Positions 7,399-14,552 of a stretch of DNA of 19,295 nt are shown in pieces. Below the pieces are notes generated by a model. That model made no database searches. It was not told where the DNA came from and saw only the letters and a list, made by a program, of their open reading frames with translations. This DNA comes from CAZQKL01 sp964593895 [NCBI: uncultured bacterium] (GTDB lineage Bacteria > DYJV01): the NCBI GenBank assembly GCA_964593895.1, contig CAZQKL010000001.1, forward strand, positions 16,343 to 35,637, written 5' to 3'. The translations under genes were made by a program, and so were the position numbers. Numbering within the stretch: the stretch's first letter is position 1; each line of letters begins with the position of its first letter.

Positions 7399-8280
7399 AT
7401 GTTTATGCCAACAAATTTTTATCAAAATTGGTGGAAGAATTCATTTCCATGGGGTGGTCAATTTGACCCATTTTCAAAACTAAAAGAAGTTTCAGGTGTT
7501 TACAAAAATTTTTACGATTTTTTTACAAATCTAAACAAAAATTTATTTGATGTAACTAAGGGATATGATTTAGAAAAATTTTCAGAACTTATTAAAGATT
7601 ATCAGGAAAAGTATTCAAATTTAATTCTTTCACTTTTTGGTTTAAATTTAAATTTTAAGCCATCTGAATTTTTTGAAAATTTAATGAAACCATATTCTAT
7701 GTTTTTAAATCCTTCTGCATTAAAACCAATAAATGAGATTGTGAAACTTATTGAAACTGAAAGTGATAAAATTTTGGAAAGAATGCTTTCTAACAAAGAA
7801 ATAGAAAAATATTTAAAAACTCCATCTCTTGGACTTACAAGGGAATTTAATGAACTTATTAAAAAGCTTGTTAAAAATTACATTGATTATTTGAAAAAGC
7901 TTAATAATTTCAGAAAAACATTTATAAAAATAAGTCAGGAAAGCTTTGAGAAATTTATAAAATCACTCAAAGAAGATATTGAAAAGGGAGAAAAATTTAC
8001 TGATTTTGATAAGATTTTTAGAAAATGGATTGCTGTTAATGAGGAAATTTTTATAAACTGGTTTAAGAGCAAAGAATTTTGTGAAGCTCTTGGGGATTAC
8101 ATAAAAGGCACAAGTAACCTAAAAAAAACAATTGATGAGTATGTATATGTAATTTTAAAAGATACAAACATTGCAACAAAAACTGAACTTGATAGAGCAT
8201 ATAAAGACATTTATGAACTGAAAAAAGAATTAAGAGAACTTAAAAAATTAATTAAAGAAAAGGAGGGGGTGAATAAATGA
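7399..8280 (+). CDS. phaE: Class III PHA synthase subunit PhaE
   Basis: Non-catalytic partner that complexes with and activates PhaC in class III synthases. The 293-residue protein lacks enzyme motifs. It opens with an aromatic-rich segment (FYQNWWKNSFPWGG), is helical and highly charged in the middle, and ends in a predicted coiled coil whose KTELDRAYKDIYELKKELRELK pattern is split as TELDRAYKDIYELK then KELRELKKLI, matching the conserved PhaE C-terminus (TELD...YELKRE...L). It is somewhat shorter than the Allochromatium-type subunit. GGAGGGGG at 7386-7393 gives a strong start; a second in-frame ATG at 7405 is less well spaced. The stop overlaps the phaC start (ATGA), as expected for a stoichiometric complex. 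Confidence 0.85.
   Translation: MFMPTNFYQNWWKNSFPWGGQFDPFSKLKEVSGVYKNFYDFFTNLNKNLFDVTKGYDLEKFSELIKDYQEKYSNLILSLFGLNLNFKPSEFFENLMKPYSMFLNPSALKPINEIVKLIETESDKILERMLSNKEIEKYLKTPSLGLTREFNELIKKLVKNYIDYLKKLNNFRKTFIKISQESFEKFIKSLKEDIEKGEKFTDFDKIFRKWIAVNEEIFINWFKSKEFCEALGDYIKGTSNLKKTIDEYVYVILKDTNIATKTELDRAYKDIYELKKELRELKKLIKEKEGVNK
8262..8270 (+). promoter_or_regulatory. Strong ribosome-binding site for phaC inside the phaE end
   Basis: GGAGGGGGT lies 6 bp before ATG 8277, within the last phaE codons. The identical GGAGGGGG precedes phaE (7386-7393), the second phasin-like gene (9607-9614) and fabG on the - strand (6169-6162). Confidence 0.65.
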
Positions 8281-9344
8281 TAACAGAGCTTTTTGACTTA
8301 AATCAAAAAATATTGAAAACTCTTGATTTAATGGAAGAGATTGATGAAATTGATGTTGAACCATCTGAAAAAGAGCTTGTTTATCAAATTGATAAGTGCA
8401 AACTTTATCATTATAAGCCAATAAAAAGAAATATATGTAAAATTCCTTTGCTGATTGTTTATGCTCTTGTAAATAAGTATTACATGATGGACCTTCAAGA
8501 GGATAGAAGTTTTATAAAAAAACTGCTTGAACATGGTATTGATGTATATCTTATTGATTGGGGATATCCAGATAGAGCGGATAGATATTTAACTTTGGAA
8601 GATTATATTGATGGTTATATTAATTCGTGTGTTGATTTCATAAGAGAAAAACATAAATTGGAAAAAATAAATTTGCTTGGAGTTTGTCAAGGTGGAACAT
8701 TTTCAGTAATATACAGTGCTCTTTATCCAGAGAAAATTAAAAATCTTGTAACAATGGTTACTCCAATTGATTTTCATACTGATGATGGGTTGTTAAATAT
8801 TTGGTCAAGATACATGGACCCAGATTTAATGGTTGAAGCTTTTGGAAATATTTCTGGAGATTTTATGAATTTTGGCTACATGATGCTAAAACCTTTCCAA
8901 TTGAATGTTGAAAAATATTACAATTTTATAAAAAATTCAAAATCACTTGAAGATGTTAAAAATTTTATCAGAATGGAAAAATGGATATTTGATAGTCCTG
9001 ATCAGGCTGGGGAGGCATGGAGAAGATTTATAAAAGATTTATATCAGGAGAATAAATTAGTTAAAGGAGAATTTGAATTAGGAGGAAGAAAAGTTGACCT
9101 AAAAAATATAAAAATGCCTATTTTAACAATTTATGCAGAGCAGGACCATCTTGTTCCACCTTCATCAACAAAGCCTTTGAATGACCTTGTGGGGTCTGAA
9201 GATAAAACTATGATTTCTTTTAAAGGCGGACATATAGGAATTTATGTAAGTTCAAGGTCACAAAAAGACCTTGCGCCAACTGTTGCAAAATGGCTTTTAG
9301 AAAGGTCAAAAAAAATAGATAAAAAAGGAGGTGATAAGAAATGA
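8277..9344 (+). CDS. phaC: Class III PHA synthase catalytic subunit PhaC
   Basis: Polymerises (R)-3-hydroxyacyl-CoA into PHA at the granule surface. An alpha/beta-hydrolase of 355 residues, the class III length. The lipase-like box GVCQGG (135-140) puts the nucleophile at Cys137; Asp290 in YAEQDHLVPP and His319 in KGGHIG complete the triad. All three lie exactly 12 positions before the Cys149/Asp302/His331 numbering known for the Allochromatium vinosum enzyme, which strongly supports a functional class III enzyme. The chemistry is expected to favour short-chain (C4-C5) monomers. No signal peptide. It overlaps phaE upstream and the first phasin-like gene downstream by 4 bp. Confidence 0.96.
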   Translation: MITELFDLNQKILKTLDLMEEIDEIDVEPSEKELVYQIDKCKLYHYKPIKRNICKIPLLIVYALVNKYYMMDLQEDRSFIKKLLEHGIDVYLIDWGYPDRADRYLTLEDYIDGYINSCVDFIREKHKLEKINLLGVCQGGTFSVIYSALYPEKIKNLVTMVTPIDFHTDDGLLNIWSRYMDPDLMVEAFGNISGDFMNFGYMMLKPFQLNVEKYYNFIKNSKSLEDVKNFIRMEKWIFDSPDQAGEAWRRFIKDLYQENKLVKGEFELGGRKVDLKNIKMPILTIYAEQDHLVPPSSTKPLNDLVGSEDKTMISFKGGHIGIYVSSRSQKDLAPTVAKWLLERSKKIDKKGGDKK

Positions 9345-9598
9345 TGACACCAGAAGTATTTTTCAACAATCTTGAAGAGATTTATAAAGCAGCATTTGAT
9401 AATTTTAAGTTTCTTTCTGACCAACAAAAAAGATTTGTGGATTTATGGCTTTCTCAACAACCTGAAAGTTTTAGAAGTGTAATGGAAAAACCTATTAATG
9501 AATGGTATGCAAACATTAACAAGGCTATGGAAGATTTTAAAGATATGGTTTTTAAAGGGATTGAATACTTGAAAGAAACTTATGCAAAAACAAAATAA
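9341..9598 (+). CDS. Small phasin-like protein 1
   Basis: An 85-residue, probably all-helical protein with amphipathic helices and no signal peptide or membrane span. It overlaps the phaC stop (ATGA) and has an almost ideal AAGGAGGTGAT ribosome-binding site upstream, so high expression coupled to phaC is expected. Size, helical character and position suggest a granule-coating phasin, but I do not recognise a named phasin family; an alternative is an accessory PhaE-like or PhaM-like subunit. It aligns end to end with the next gene at roughly 40% identity by eye, sharing YK..FDNF, QQK, QPE..R, EW..NI and KG.EYL.ETY.K. The start could be ATG 9341 or ATG 9344. Confidence 0.75.
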   Translation: MMTPEVFFNNLEEIYKAAFDNFKFLSDQQKRFVDLWLSQQPESFRSVMEKPINEWYANINKAMEDFKDMVFKGIEYLKETYAKTK

Positions 9599-9606
9599 TT
9601 TTAAAA

Positions 9607-9614
9607 GGAGGGGG
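9607..9614 (+). promoter_or_regulatory. Ribosome-binding site fixing the second phasin-like start
   Basis: GGAGGGGG ends 3 bp before ATG 9618. An upstream in-frame ATG at 9582 would place this site inside the coding region and lies within the previous gene, so 9618 is preferred. Confidence 0.65.
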
Positions 9615-9617
9615 ATT

Positions 9618-9878
9618 ATGTTAAAGGATATAAATTATTTTTCAATGGTTAAAGACTTATATAAAATTTCATTTGATAATTTTAATCTAATTTTTCAGCA
9701 ACAGAAAAAAATAGCTGAAGCATTTATTAATGCTCAACCTGAGATTTATAGAGAAAATTTGAAAAAACTCTTTGATGAATGGAGTAAAAATATTGAAAAC
9801 GCATTTAATGATTATAAAGAACTTGTTATAAAAGGTTTGGAATATCTTGAGGAAACTTATGATAAAATGGTAAAATAA
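9618..9878 (+). CDS. Small phasin-like protein 2 (tandem paralogue)
   Basis: An 86-residue helical protein, paralogous along its whole length to the one at 9341-9598 (shared YK.SFDNF/YKAAFDNF, QQQK, QPE, EW..NI, IKGLEYLEETY). No catalytic motif, signal peptide or membrane segment. The predicted role is granule coating or PhaE-PhaC accessory function, by location and composition only. The start at 9618 is set by its own GGAGGGGG site and by alignment with the paralogue. It is the last gene of the pha operon; a strong hairpin terminator begins 9 bp after its stop codon. Confidence 0.75.
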   Translation: MLKDINYFSMVKDLYKISFDNFNLIFQQQKKIAEAFINAQPEIYRENLKKLFDEWSKNIENAFNDYKELVIKGLEYLEETYDKMVK

Positions 9879-9886
9879 ATTATTTA

Positions 9887-9918
9887 AGCCATCCTCTTTC
9901 AGGATGGCTCTTTTTTTA
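9887..9918 (+). terminator. Strong Rho-independent terminator of the pha operon (probably bidirectional)
   Basis: A perfect 9-bp stem AGCCATCCT (9887-9895) / AGGATGGCT (9901-9909) with loop CTTTC, followed by C and seven Ts. Read on the - strand the same hairpin is followed by a looser AT-rich run, so it probably also ends the opposing radical SAM transcript, whose stop codon (9901-9899) lies at the loop/stem boundary. Confidence 0.88.
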
Positions 9919-10837
9919 TTTTGAAAAAAATTTTCCCATTAATCTTTATTTCCTCTGGTTTAATAATTGATAAAATTTTGTTAATTTCATTTACAGAAAT
10001 TCCAGTTGTTTTTAAGATATCTTCTAAAGTCAATGGCCTTCTTAAAAGGCAATTTTTTACAATTTCCAAATTATTCTCATTAATTACAGTTTTTTTTATA
10101 TTTTGCCTTGAAATTATTTCAGCTTTTTTACCAAATTTTTCCTTTATGTATATAAGTCTTTCTCTTTTTAATGGCATAGCCTTAGAAAGTGCAGGAGGTC
10201 TATCAATTGTATTTATCTGAATTTTATCAGGATTTATTTTCTCAATTATTTTTTTCATTTTTTCTAATTCTTCATCATTATCATTAATATTCTTAACAAA
10301 AAAAGTTTCAAGCCATATTTCCCCTTTAAATTTTTCTCTTATATTTGTAAGTCCATAAATTAAATTCTCAAACTTAACTTCTTTATGAGGCCTATTCACT
10401 TTTTTAAAGGTTTCTTCACATCCAGCATCAAGAGAGGGAAGAATTAAGTCCAAATCTTTTATTTCTTCAATAATTTCATCTTTATATAGAAAAGAACCAT
10501 TTGTAATTAATGCTATTTTGTAACTTGGATATTTTCTCTTTAAAAATTCTAAAATCTTCTCAAAATCTTTATTTAATAAAGGTTCACCTGCTCCTGAAAA
10601 TGTTATATAATCAATTTCTGTTTCACAATTTTTTAGAAAAAAATCTACCTCTTCAATAATTTTATTATAGTCAAAAAAAGATTTTCTTTCATTTATTAAA
10701 TTTGTAGTTTTTCCACATTCACAATAAATGCAATTAAAATTGCATGTTTTATATGGAACAACATCTATTCCCAATGAAGTTCCAAGTCTTCTTGATGGAA
10801 CTGGTCCAAATATATGTTGAAATTTTATTTCTTGCAT
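9899..10837 (-). CDS. Radical SAM protein, COG0731-like
   Basis: A 312-residue radical S-adenosylmethionine enzyme of unknown substrate. The [4Fe-4S] motif CxxxCxxC is at Cys32, Cys36 and Cys39 (CNFNCIYC), preceded by the subfamily signature FGPVPSRRLGTSLGID (10-25). Later elements include TFSGAGEPLLN and ITNGSF, typical of the radical SAM barrel. The C-terminal 60 residues (LTLEDILKTTGISVNEINK) look like a small winged-helix module. The family relates to COG0731 wyosine-synthesis-like Fe-S oxidoreductases, but bacterial members are uncharacterised, so no reaction is assigned. The start overlaps the end of sfsA by 13 bp. It is the last gene of the - strand run. Confidence 0.85.
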   Translation of the reverse strand: MQEIKFQHIFGPVPSRRLGTSLGIDVVPYKTCNFNCIYCECGKTTNLINERKSFFDYNKIIEEVDFFLKNCETEIDYITFSGAGEPLLNKDFEKILEFLKRKYPSYKIALITNGSFLYKDEIIEEIKDLDLILPSLDAGCEETFKKVNRPHKEVKFENLIYGLTNIREKFKGEIWLETFFVKNINDNDEELEKMKKIIEKINPDKIQINTIDRPPALSKAMPLKRERLIYIKEKFGKKAEIISRQNIKKTVINENNLEIVKNCLLRRPLTLEDILKTTGISVNEINKILSIIKPEEIKINGKIFFKIKKEPS

Positions 10838-11532
10838 AATGGTAGTCTTTTGTAAAAGTAAATAGAATTATCTTCAAATCCAAGTAAAACTGGAAAAATT
10901 TTAACTCCTTTTTTTTCTAAAATGTTAAATTTTTCTGCAAATTCAGGGTCAGTATAATAATTAGGTGAGAAGCATTTAGAATCTTTTCTAAAAATTAAAA
11001 TTAAAATTCCAGCATTATCTCCATTTTCGCAGATTTCTATTAATGTGTTTAAGTGTTTTGTGCCTCTTTTTGTTGGAGCATCTGGAAAGAGAGCTTTTCC
11101 ATCAATTGTTAATGTACATCCTTTTACTTCAAGCCATAAACTTTGTTTTTCATTTTTTAATAAAAAATCAATTCTGCAATTTTTATACTTTTTCTCTGGA
11201 ATTATTCTTTTAAAATTTTTCAGTTCCTCAATAATCCCTGTTTCAATTATTTTTTCAGCAATTTTTCTATGATAACCTGAATGAACTAAAACCCAATGGT
11301 TATTTTTATAGGCGCATATTAAATCAAATTTAGTTTTTCTTTTTGGATTGTTTTCACTTTTTAATAAAACTTTATTTCCGTAAAATAGTAGTTCATTCAA
11401 TCTTCCAGGGTCATGAACATGTGCAAAAACCTTTTCTTCGTTAATTAATACTTCACAAAGAAATTTATTTAATCTTTTAAGAAAAATACCTTCAAAATCT
11501 GGTCTAATTTTAAAAAGAAGAATTTTTCCCAT
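10825..11532 (-). CDS. sfsA: SfsA-family DNA/RNA nuclease (sugar fermentation stimulation protein)
   Basis: A 235-residue SfsA protein. Recognisable features in order are an OB-like N-terminal part with VHDPGRLNELL (39-49), the catalytic-core LEVKGCTL (134-141), FPDAPTKRGTKHL (149-161) and the C-terminal SPNYYTDPEFAE. These fit the PD-(D/E)xK-type nuclease assignment of the family. The name comes from an Escherichia coli overexpression effect on maltose use; the real role remains poorly defined. The start shares one base with the stop of the upstream synthetase/GNAT gene (TAATG), and the 3' end overlaps the radical SAM gene, so all are cotranscribed. Placement next to the ior genes looks incidental. 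Confidence 0.93.
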   Translation of the reverse strand: MGKILLFKIRPDFEGIFLKRLNKFLCEVLINEEKVFAHVHDPGRLNELLFYGNKVLLKSENNPKRKTKFDLICAYKNNHWVLVHSGYHRKIAEKIIETGIIEELKNFKRIIPEKKYKNCRIDFLLKNEKQSLWLEVKGCTLTIDGKALFPDAPTKRGTKHLNTLIEICENGDNAGILILIFRKDSKCFSPNYYTDPEFAEKFNILEKKGVKIFPVLLGFEDNSIYFYKRLPLCKK

Positions 11533-14090
11533 TACAGTTCCACCATAATATACACAGTATCACCTTCAAATCCTATTACTTTAAAACCAAATTTTTTAAC
11601 AAAATTTAACATTCGCCTATTTTCTGCAAGAACTGTTCCATAAATTCTTTTAATTTTTCTGTCTTTAGCAATATAAAAAAGTTTTTCCATTAAAATTTTT
11701 GCAACACCTTTACCTTGCCATGCATCTGTTACAACAATTGCAAATTCATATCTATTTTCATAAGGAATAAAAGTTAATCTGTTAACTCCAATAATTTTCT
11801 CTTTTCCATTTTCTTTAATAATAGCAATAATTGCAATTTCTCTGTCATAATCAACATGGGTAAACATTGCAATCTGTTCATGGGTAATTTTTGATGTATA
11901 TGTAAAAAATCTGTAATATTGAGTTTCTCTTGAAAGAGAATAGAAAAATTCAAGATGCATAGGTTCATCTTCTGGCCTTATTGGTCTTATAAAAATTTCA
12001 GTTCCATCAGGTAACTTTTCCCAAAATTCATATTCAGATGGATATGGTCTAATTGATAAATGCGATGGTGCTTTAACCTCTGTGGGTTTTAATTTTATAA
12101 ATGAATTGACAATATAAAATTTTTTTTCACTTAAAATAACAGGGTCAATAACAATATTTGAAATTTCTGAATGATTACAAATTAGAAAAGATAATCTTAC
12201 AAGTATTTCTTCAAGTTTTGGAACATCAATAAGACCCTTTTTTTTCAATTCTTCAAATTCATTGAATTTATATATTAATCTTTGAGCTAAAAATCTGTTT
12301 AAAGGAGGGAGCATTATTCTTTTTTCCCATCCTCCTTTAAAACTCAAATAAATATATGGACCAAATTCAATATCTGTTTCAACACCAATTCTAAATTCAA
12401 AATCAATGTCAAATACCATTTTTTGAATATTTAAAGTTGAAGAATATATCAGTAATTTCTCAATATAAAGTTTTAATGTTTCATCATCATTTATATACTT
12501 GTATCCTTTAACTCCTTTTATAAATTCATCTGTTTTTAAAACTACTGGATACCCAATTTTTTCAATAACTTTTTTAGCTTCATTGAAATCTCTTACAATA
12601 TAAGTAGGATGAGTTTCAATTCCATAAAAATTTAAAAGCTTTTTTGATTCTGAATCTGAAAGCACCAATTTTTCAGAATTAATAAGTTCTTCAATATATT
12701 TTTCAGCACTATTTTTGTCGTAATTTAAAGTTTTATCAAAGCTTGGAGTAAATGCATACAATTTTTCAATGCTTCTGTAATATCTTATTGTATGGTAATA
12801 AAAATTTATTGCATAAATTAGATTGAAAAATATTAAAGCATCATCACCTTGAAGGCTCATTATCTCTCTTTTTGGACATGAAGGTTTTCCAATTAATATG
12901 TAAATTATTTTACATTTTTTAAATTTTTCCATAAATTTTTTTGTTTCTTTTATGATATTTACAGGGTCAATTTTTTTATTAAGAACAAGAATTAACATGA
13001 TAGTTTGAAATTCTTCAGAAAAAAATAATTTTTTTACACCTTCAATTATTAAATTATCATCTGCTTCCATTGTTAAATCAAGAGGATTTAATATTTCAAT
13101 CTGCTCATGGAGAAGTTCCTTTAAAGAATAAGATAATTCTTTTGTCGGTTGAACAAGTTTTAATCCTTTCTCATGTAGAATATCTGTTACAAAAATATTT
13201 GCAGTTCTTGAGTTTGAAATAACAGCTAATTTTTCTCCATAATAAATTTTATTTTTTGACAAGATATCTCCACAAAAAATTAATTCTGCTAAATCGTTAA
13301 CTCTTACAGCACCTGCTCTTCTAAAAGCATTATCATATACAAAATCATTTCCAGGTAGCTTACCAGTATGAAACTTTATAATTTCAATTGAAGTTGGACT
13401 TTTTCCAATTTTTAAAACAATTATAGGTTTAAATTTTGCCACCGCTCTTACTGCAGAGAGAAACTTTCTTGGATTTTTTAATGATACTACAAATAGAAGA
13501 ACACACTTAACATCAGGTTGGTATGCAAGATAATCAATTGCATCTCCAAAATCAATTCCAGCAAGTGTTCCAAGGTCTATAAGATAGCTAAAACCTATTT
13601 TTCTCCCTTTTGTAAGTTCAATTATTGTGTTAATTATCGCACCACTTTGAGAAATTAATGCTATTTCACCCTTTTCTGGTAATTCATCAAATTGAGAAAC
13701 ATTTAAATTTATATTATTAGCAACAAAACCAAATGACCTAAATCCAATAAGTTTTATATTTCTTTTTTTTAATTTTTCAATTATTAAACCTTCATAAAAA
13801 TCATCATCTATACTGATTCTTCCTGAAGAAATGAGCATATTTTCAATTTTTATATGAGAAAGATTATCTATTACATCAGGGATTTCTTTTAAAGGAAGGG
13901 TAACAATTAACAAATCAAGGTTTTTTTTGAAATTTTTGAGATTATTTTTATTTAGTTTGTAAATCTCAGAAATATTTGAAGATTGAATATTTTTTATAAA
14001 AAGATTTCCACTACAATATGAAGATGAAAAATTTCCAATTATACCAATAACTTCTGGATTAAAGAGTTTTTTAAAAAAAGTTACACCCAT
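11532..14090 (-). CDS. ADP-forming acyl-CoA synthetase-like protein fused to a GNAT acetyltransferase (Pat-like)
   Basis: An 852-residue multidomain protein. Residues 1-125 are a CoA-binding Rossmann domain; about 140-440 are succinyl-CoA-ligase-like (SQSG at 147-150, FHTG with His241 at the phosphohistidine position, NPLDLT at 335-340); about 475-670 are ATP-grasp (ATP-binding Lys519 in PVVLK); about 690-852 are a GNAT domain with EFAIVV and the acetyl-CoA loop WQGKGVA (791-797). The architecture matches Pat/PatZ protein lysine acetyltransferases and acetate-CoA ligase fusions. The α-type His is kept, but the expected HKSD-like motif after PVVLK is missing and the usual NGGG and DINP motifs are degenerate. 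Ligase activity is therefore doubtful; a sensory or acetyltransferase role is favoured. It abuts iorB with no gap and has no clear ribosome-binding site, so it is probably coupled. Confidence 0.88.
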   Translation of the reverse strand: MGVTFFKKLFNPEVIGIIGNFSSSYCSGNLFIKNIQSSNISEIYKLNKNNLKNFKKNLDLLIVTLPLKEIPDVIDNLSHIKIENMLISSGRISIDDDFYEGLIIEKLKKRNIKLIGFRSFGFVANNINLNVSQFDELPEKGEIALISQSGAIINTIIELTKGRKIGFSYLIDLGTLAGIDFGDAIDYLAYQPDVKCVLLFVVSLKNPRKFLSAVRAVAKFKPIIVLKIGKSPTSIEIIKFHTGKLPGNDFVYDNAFRRAGAVRVNDLAELIFCGDILSKNKIYYGEKLAVISNSRTANIFVTDILHEKGLKLVQPTKELSYSLKELLHEQIEILNPLDLTMEADDNLIIEGVKKLFFSEEFQTIMLILVLNKKIDPVNIIKETKKFMEKFKKCKIIYILIGKPSCPKREIMSLQGDDALIFFNLIYAINFYYHTIRYYRSIEKLYAFTPSFDKTLNYDKNSAEKYIEELINSEKLVLSDSESKKLLNFYGIETHPTYIVRDFNEAKKVIEKIGYPVVLKTDEFIKGVKGYKYINDDETLKLYIEKLLIYSSTLNIQKMVFDIDFEFRIGVETDIEFGPYIYLSFKGGWEKRIMLPPLNRFLAQRLIYKFNEFEELKKKGLIDVPKLEEILVRLSFLICNHSEISNIVIDPVILSEKKFYIVNSFIKLKPTEVKAPSHLSIRPYPSEYEFWEKLPDGTEIFIRPIRPEDEPMHLEFFYSLSRETQYYRFFTYTSKITHEQIAMFTHVDYDREIAIIAIIKENGKEKIIGVNRLTFIPYENRYEFAIVVTDAWQGKGVAKILMEKLFYIAKDRKIKRIYGTVLAENRRMLNFVKKFGFKVIGFEGDTVYIMVEL

Positions 14091-14552
14091 TTATTGAGAA
14101 TAACCTAAATTGAAAAATTTTTTTGATTTTTCAGGTAAAACTTCATAAATTTCTTCATATTTAAATGGAAAATCTTTATCTTTTGATATGTAACCAAGGA
14201 AAATAACATTAGCCATAGTTGGAGAGGAATATTTTAAAGCTAACTCTGTTGCATTAAAGTAATCATCTGAATTCAGATATATTTTACCATTTTCTTTGAG
14301 ATAATATTTTCCATTTTCAAGTTCATCTTTATGCATACATATTAAAATATCTCCATCTTTAGGGATTATCATTGGAGAATTAAAATTTCCAATTTTTAAA
14401 AAAGATATAACTGAGCCACCTCTCTGAGCCATCCCATAAGTTTCTGAAATTTTCACATTATAATTTTTATTTAAACAAACAAGACTTAATATTTTTGTTA
14501 TGAAAATTATCCCCTGTCCACCAACTCCGTTAATAATTATCTGTTTATTCAT
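14091..14552 (-). CDS. iorB: Indolepyruvate ferredoxin oxidoreductase, beta subunit
   Basis: Gamma-type pyruvate/ketoisovalerate oxidoreductase domain that pairs with IorA to oxidise indolepyruvate and other aryl-2-oxoacids to the CoA ester, reducing ferredoxin. Visible motifs: NGVGGQGI (8-15) and SETYGMAQRGGSV (36-48), both characteristic of this subunit. At 153 residues it is shorter than the roughly 190-200 usual for IorB, the loss being near the C-terminal end; the final EVLPEKSKKFFNLGY still resembles the family ending, so it looks compact rather than broken. The ATG follows the iorA stop codon directly (TAGATG), and the synthetase/GNAT gene starts immediately after it. Confidence 0.92.
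   Translation of the reverse strand: MNKQIIINGVGGQGIIFITKILSLVCLNKNYNVKISETYGMAQRGGSVISFLKIGNFNSPMIIPKDGDILICMHKDELENGKYYLKENGKIYLNSDDYFNATELALKYSSPTMANVIFLGYISKDKDFPFKYEEIYEVLPEKSKKFFNLGYSQ

Noticed and set aside
9921-10220. A 99-codon open frame on the + strand opposite the radical SAM gene
   Set aside because: It lies wholly inside a well-supported gene on the other strand, has no family motif or ribosome-binding site, and its hydrophobic composition is what antisense of AT-rich coding DNA produces.
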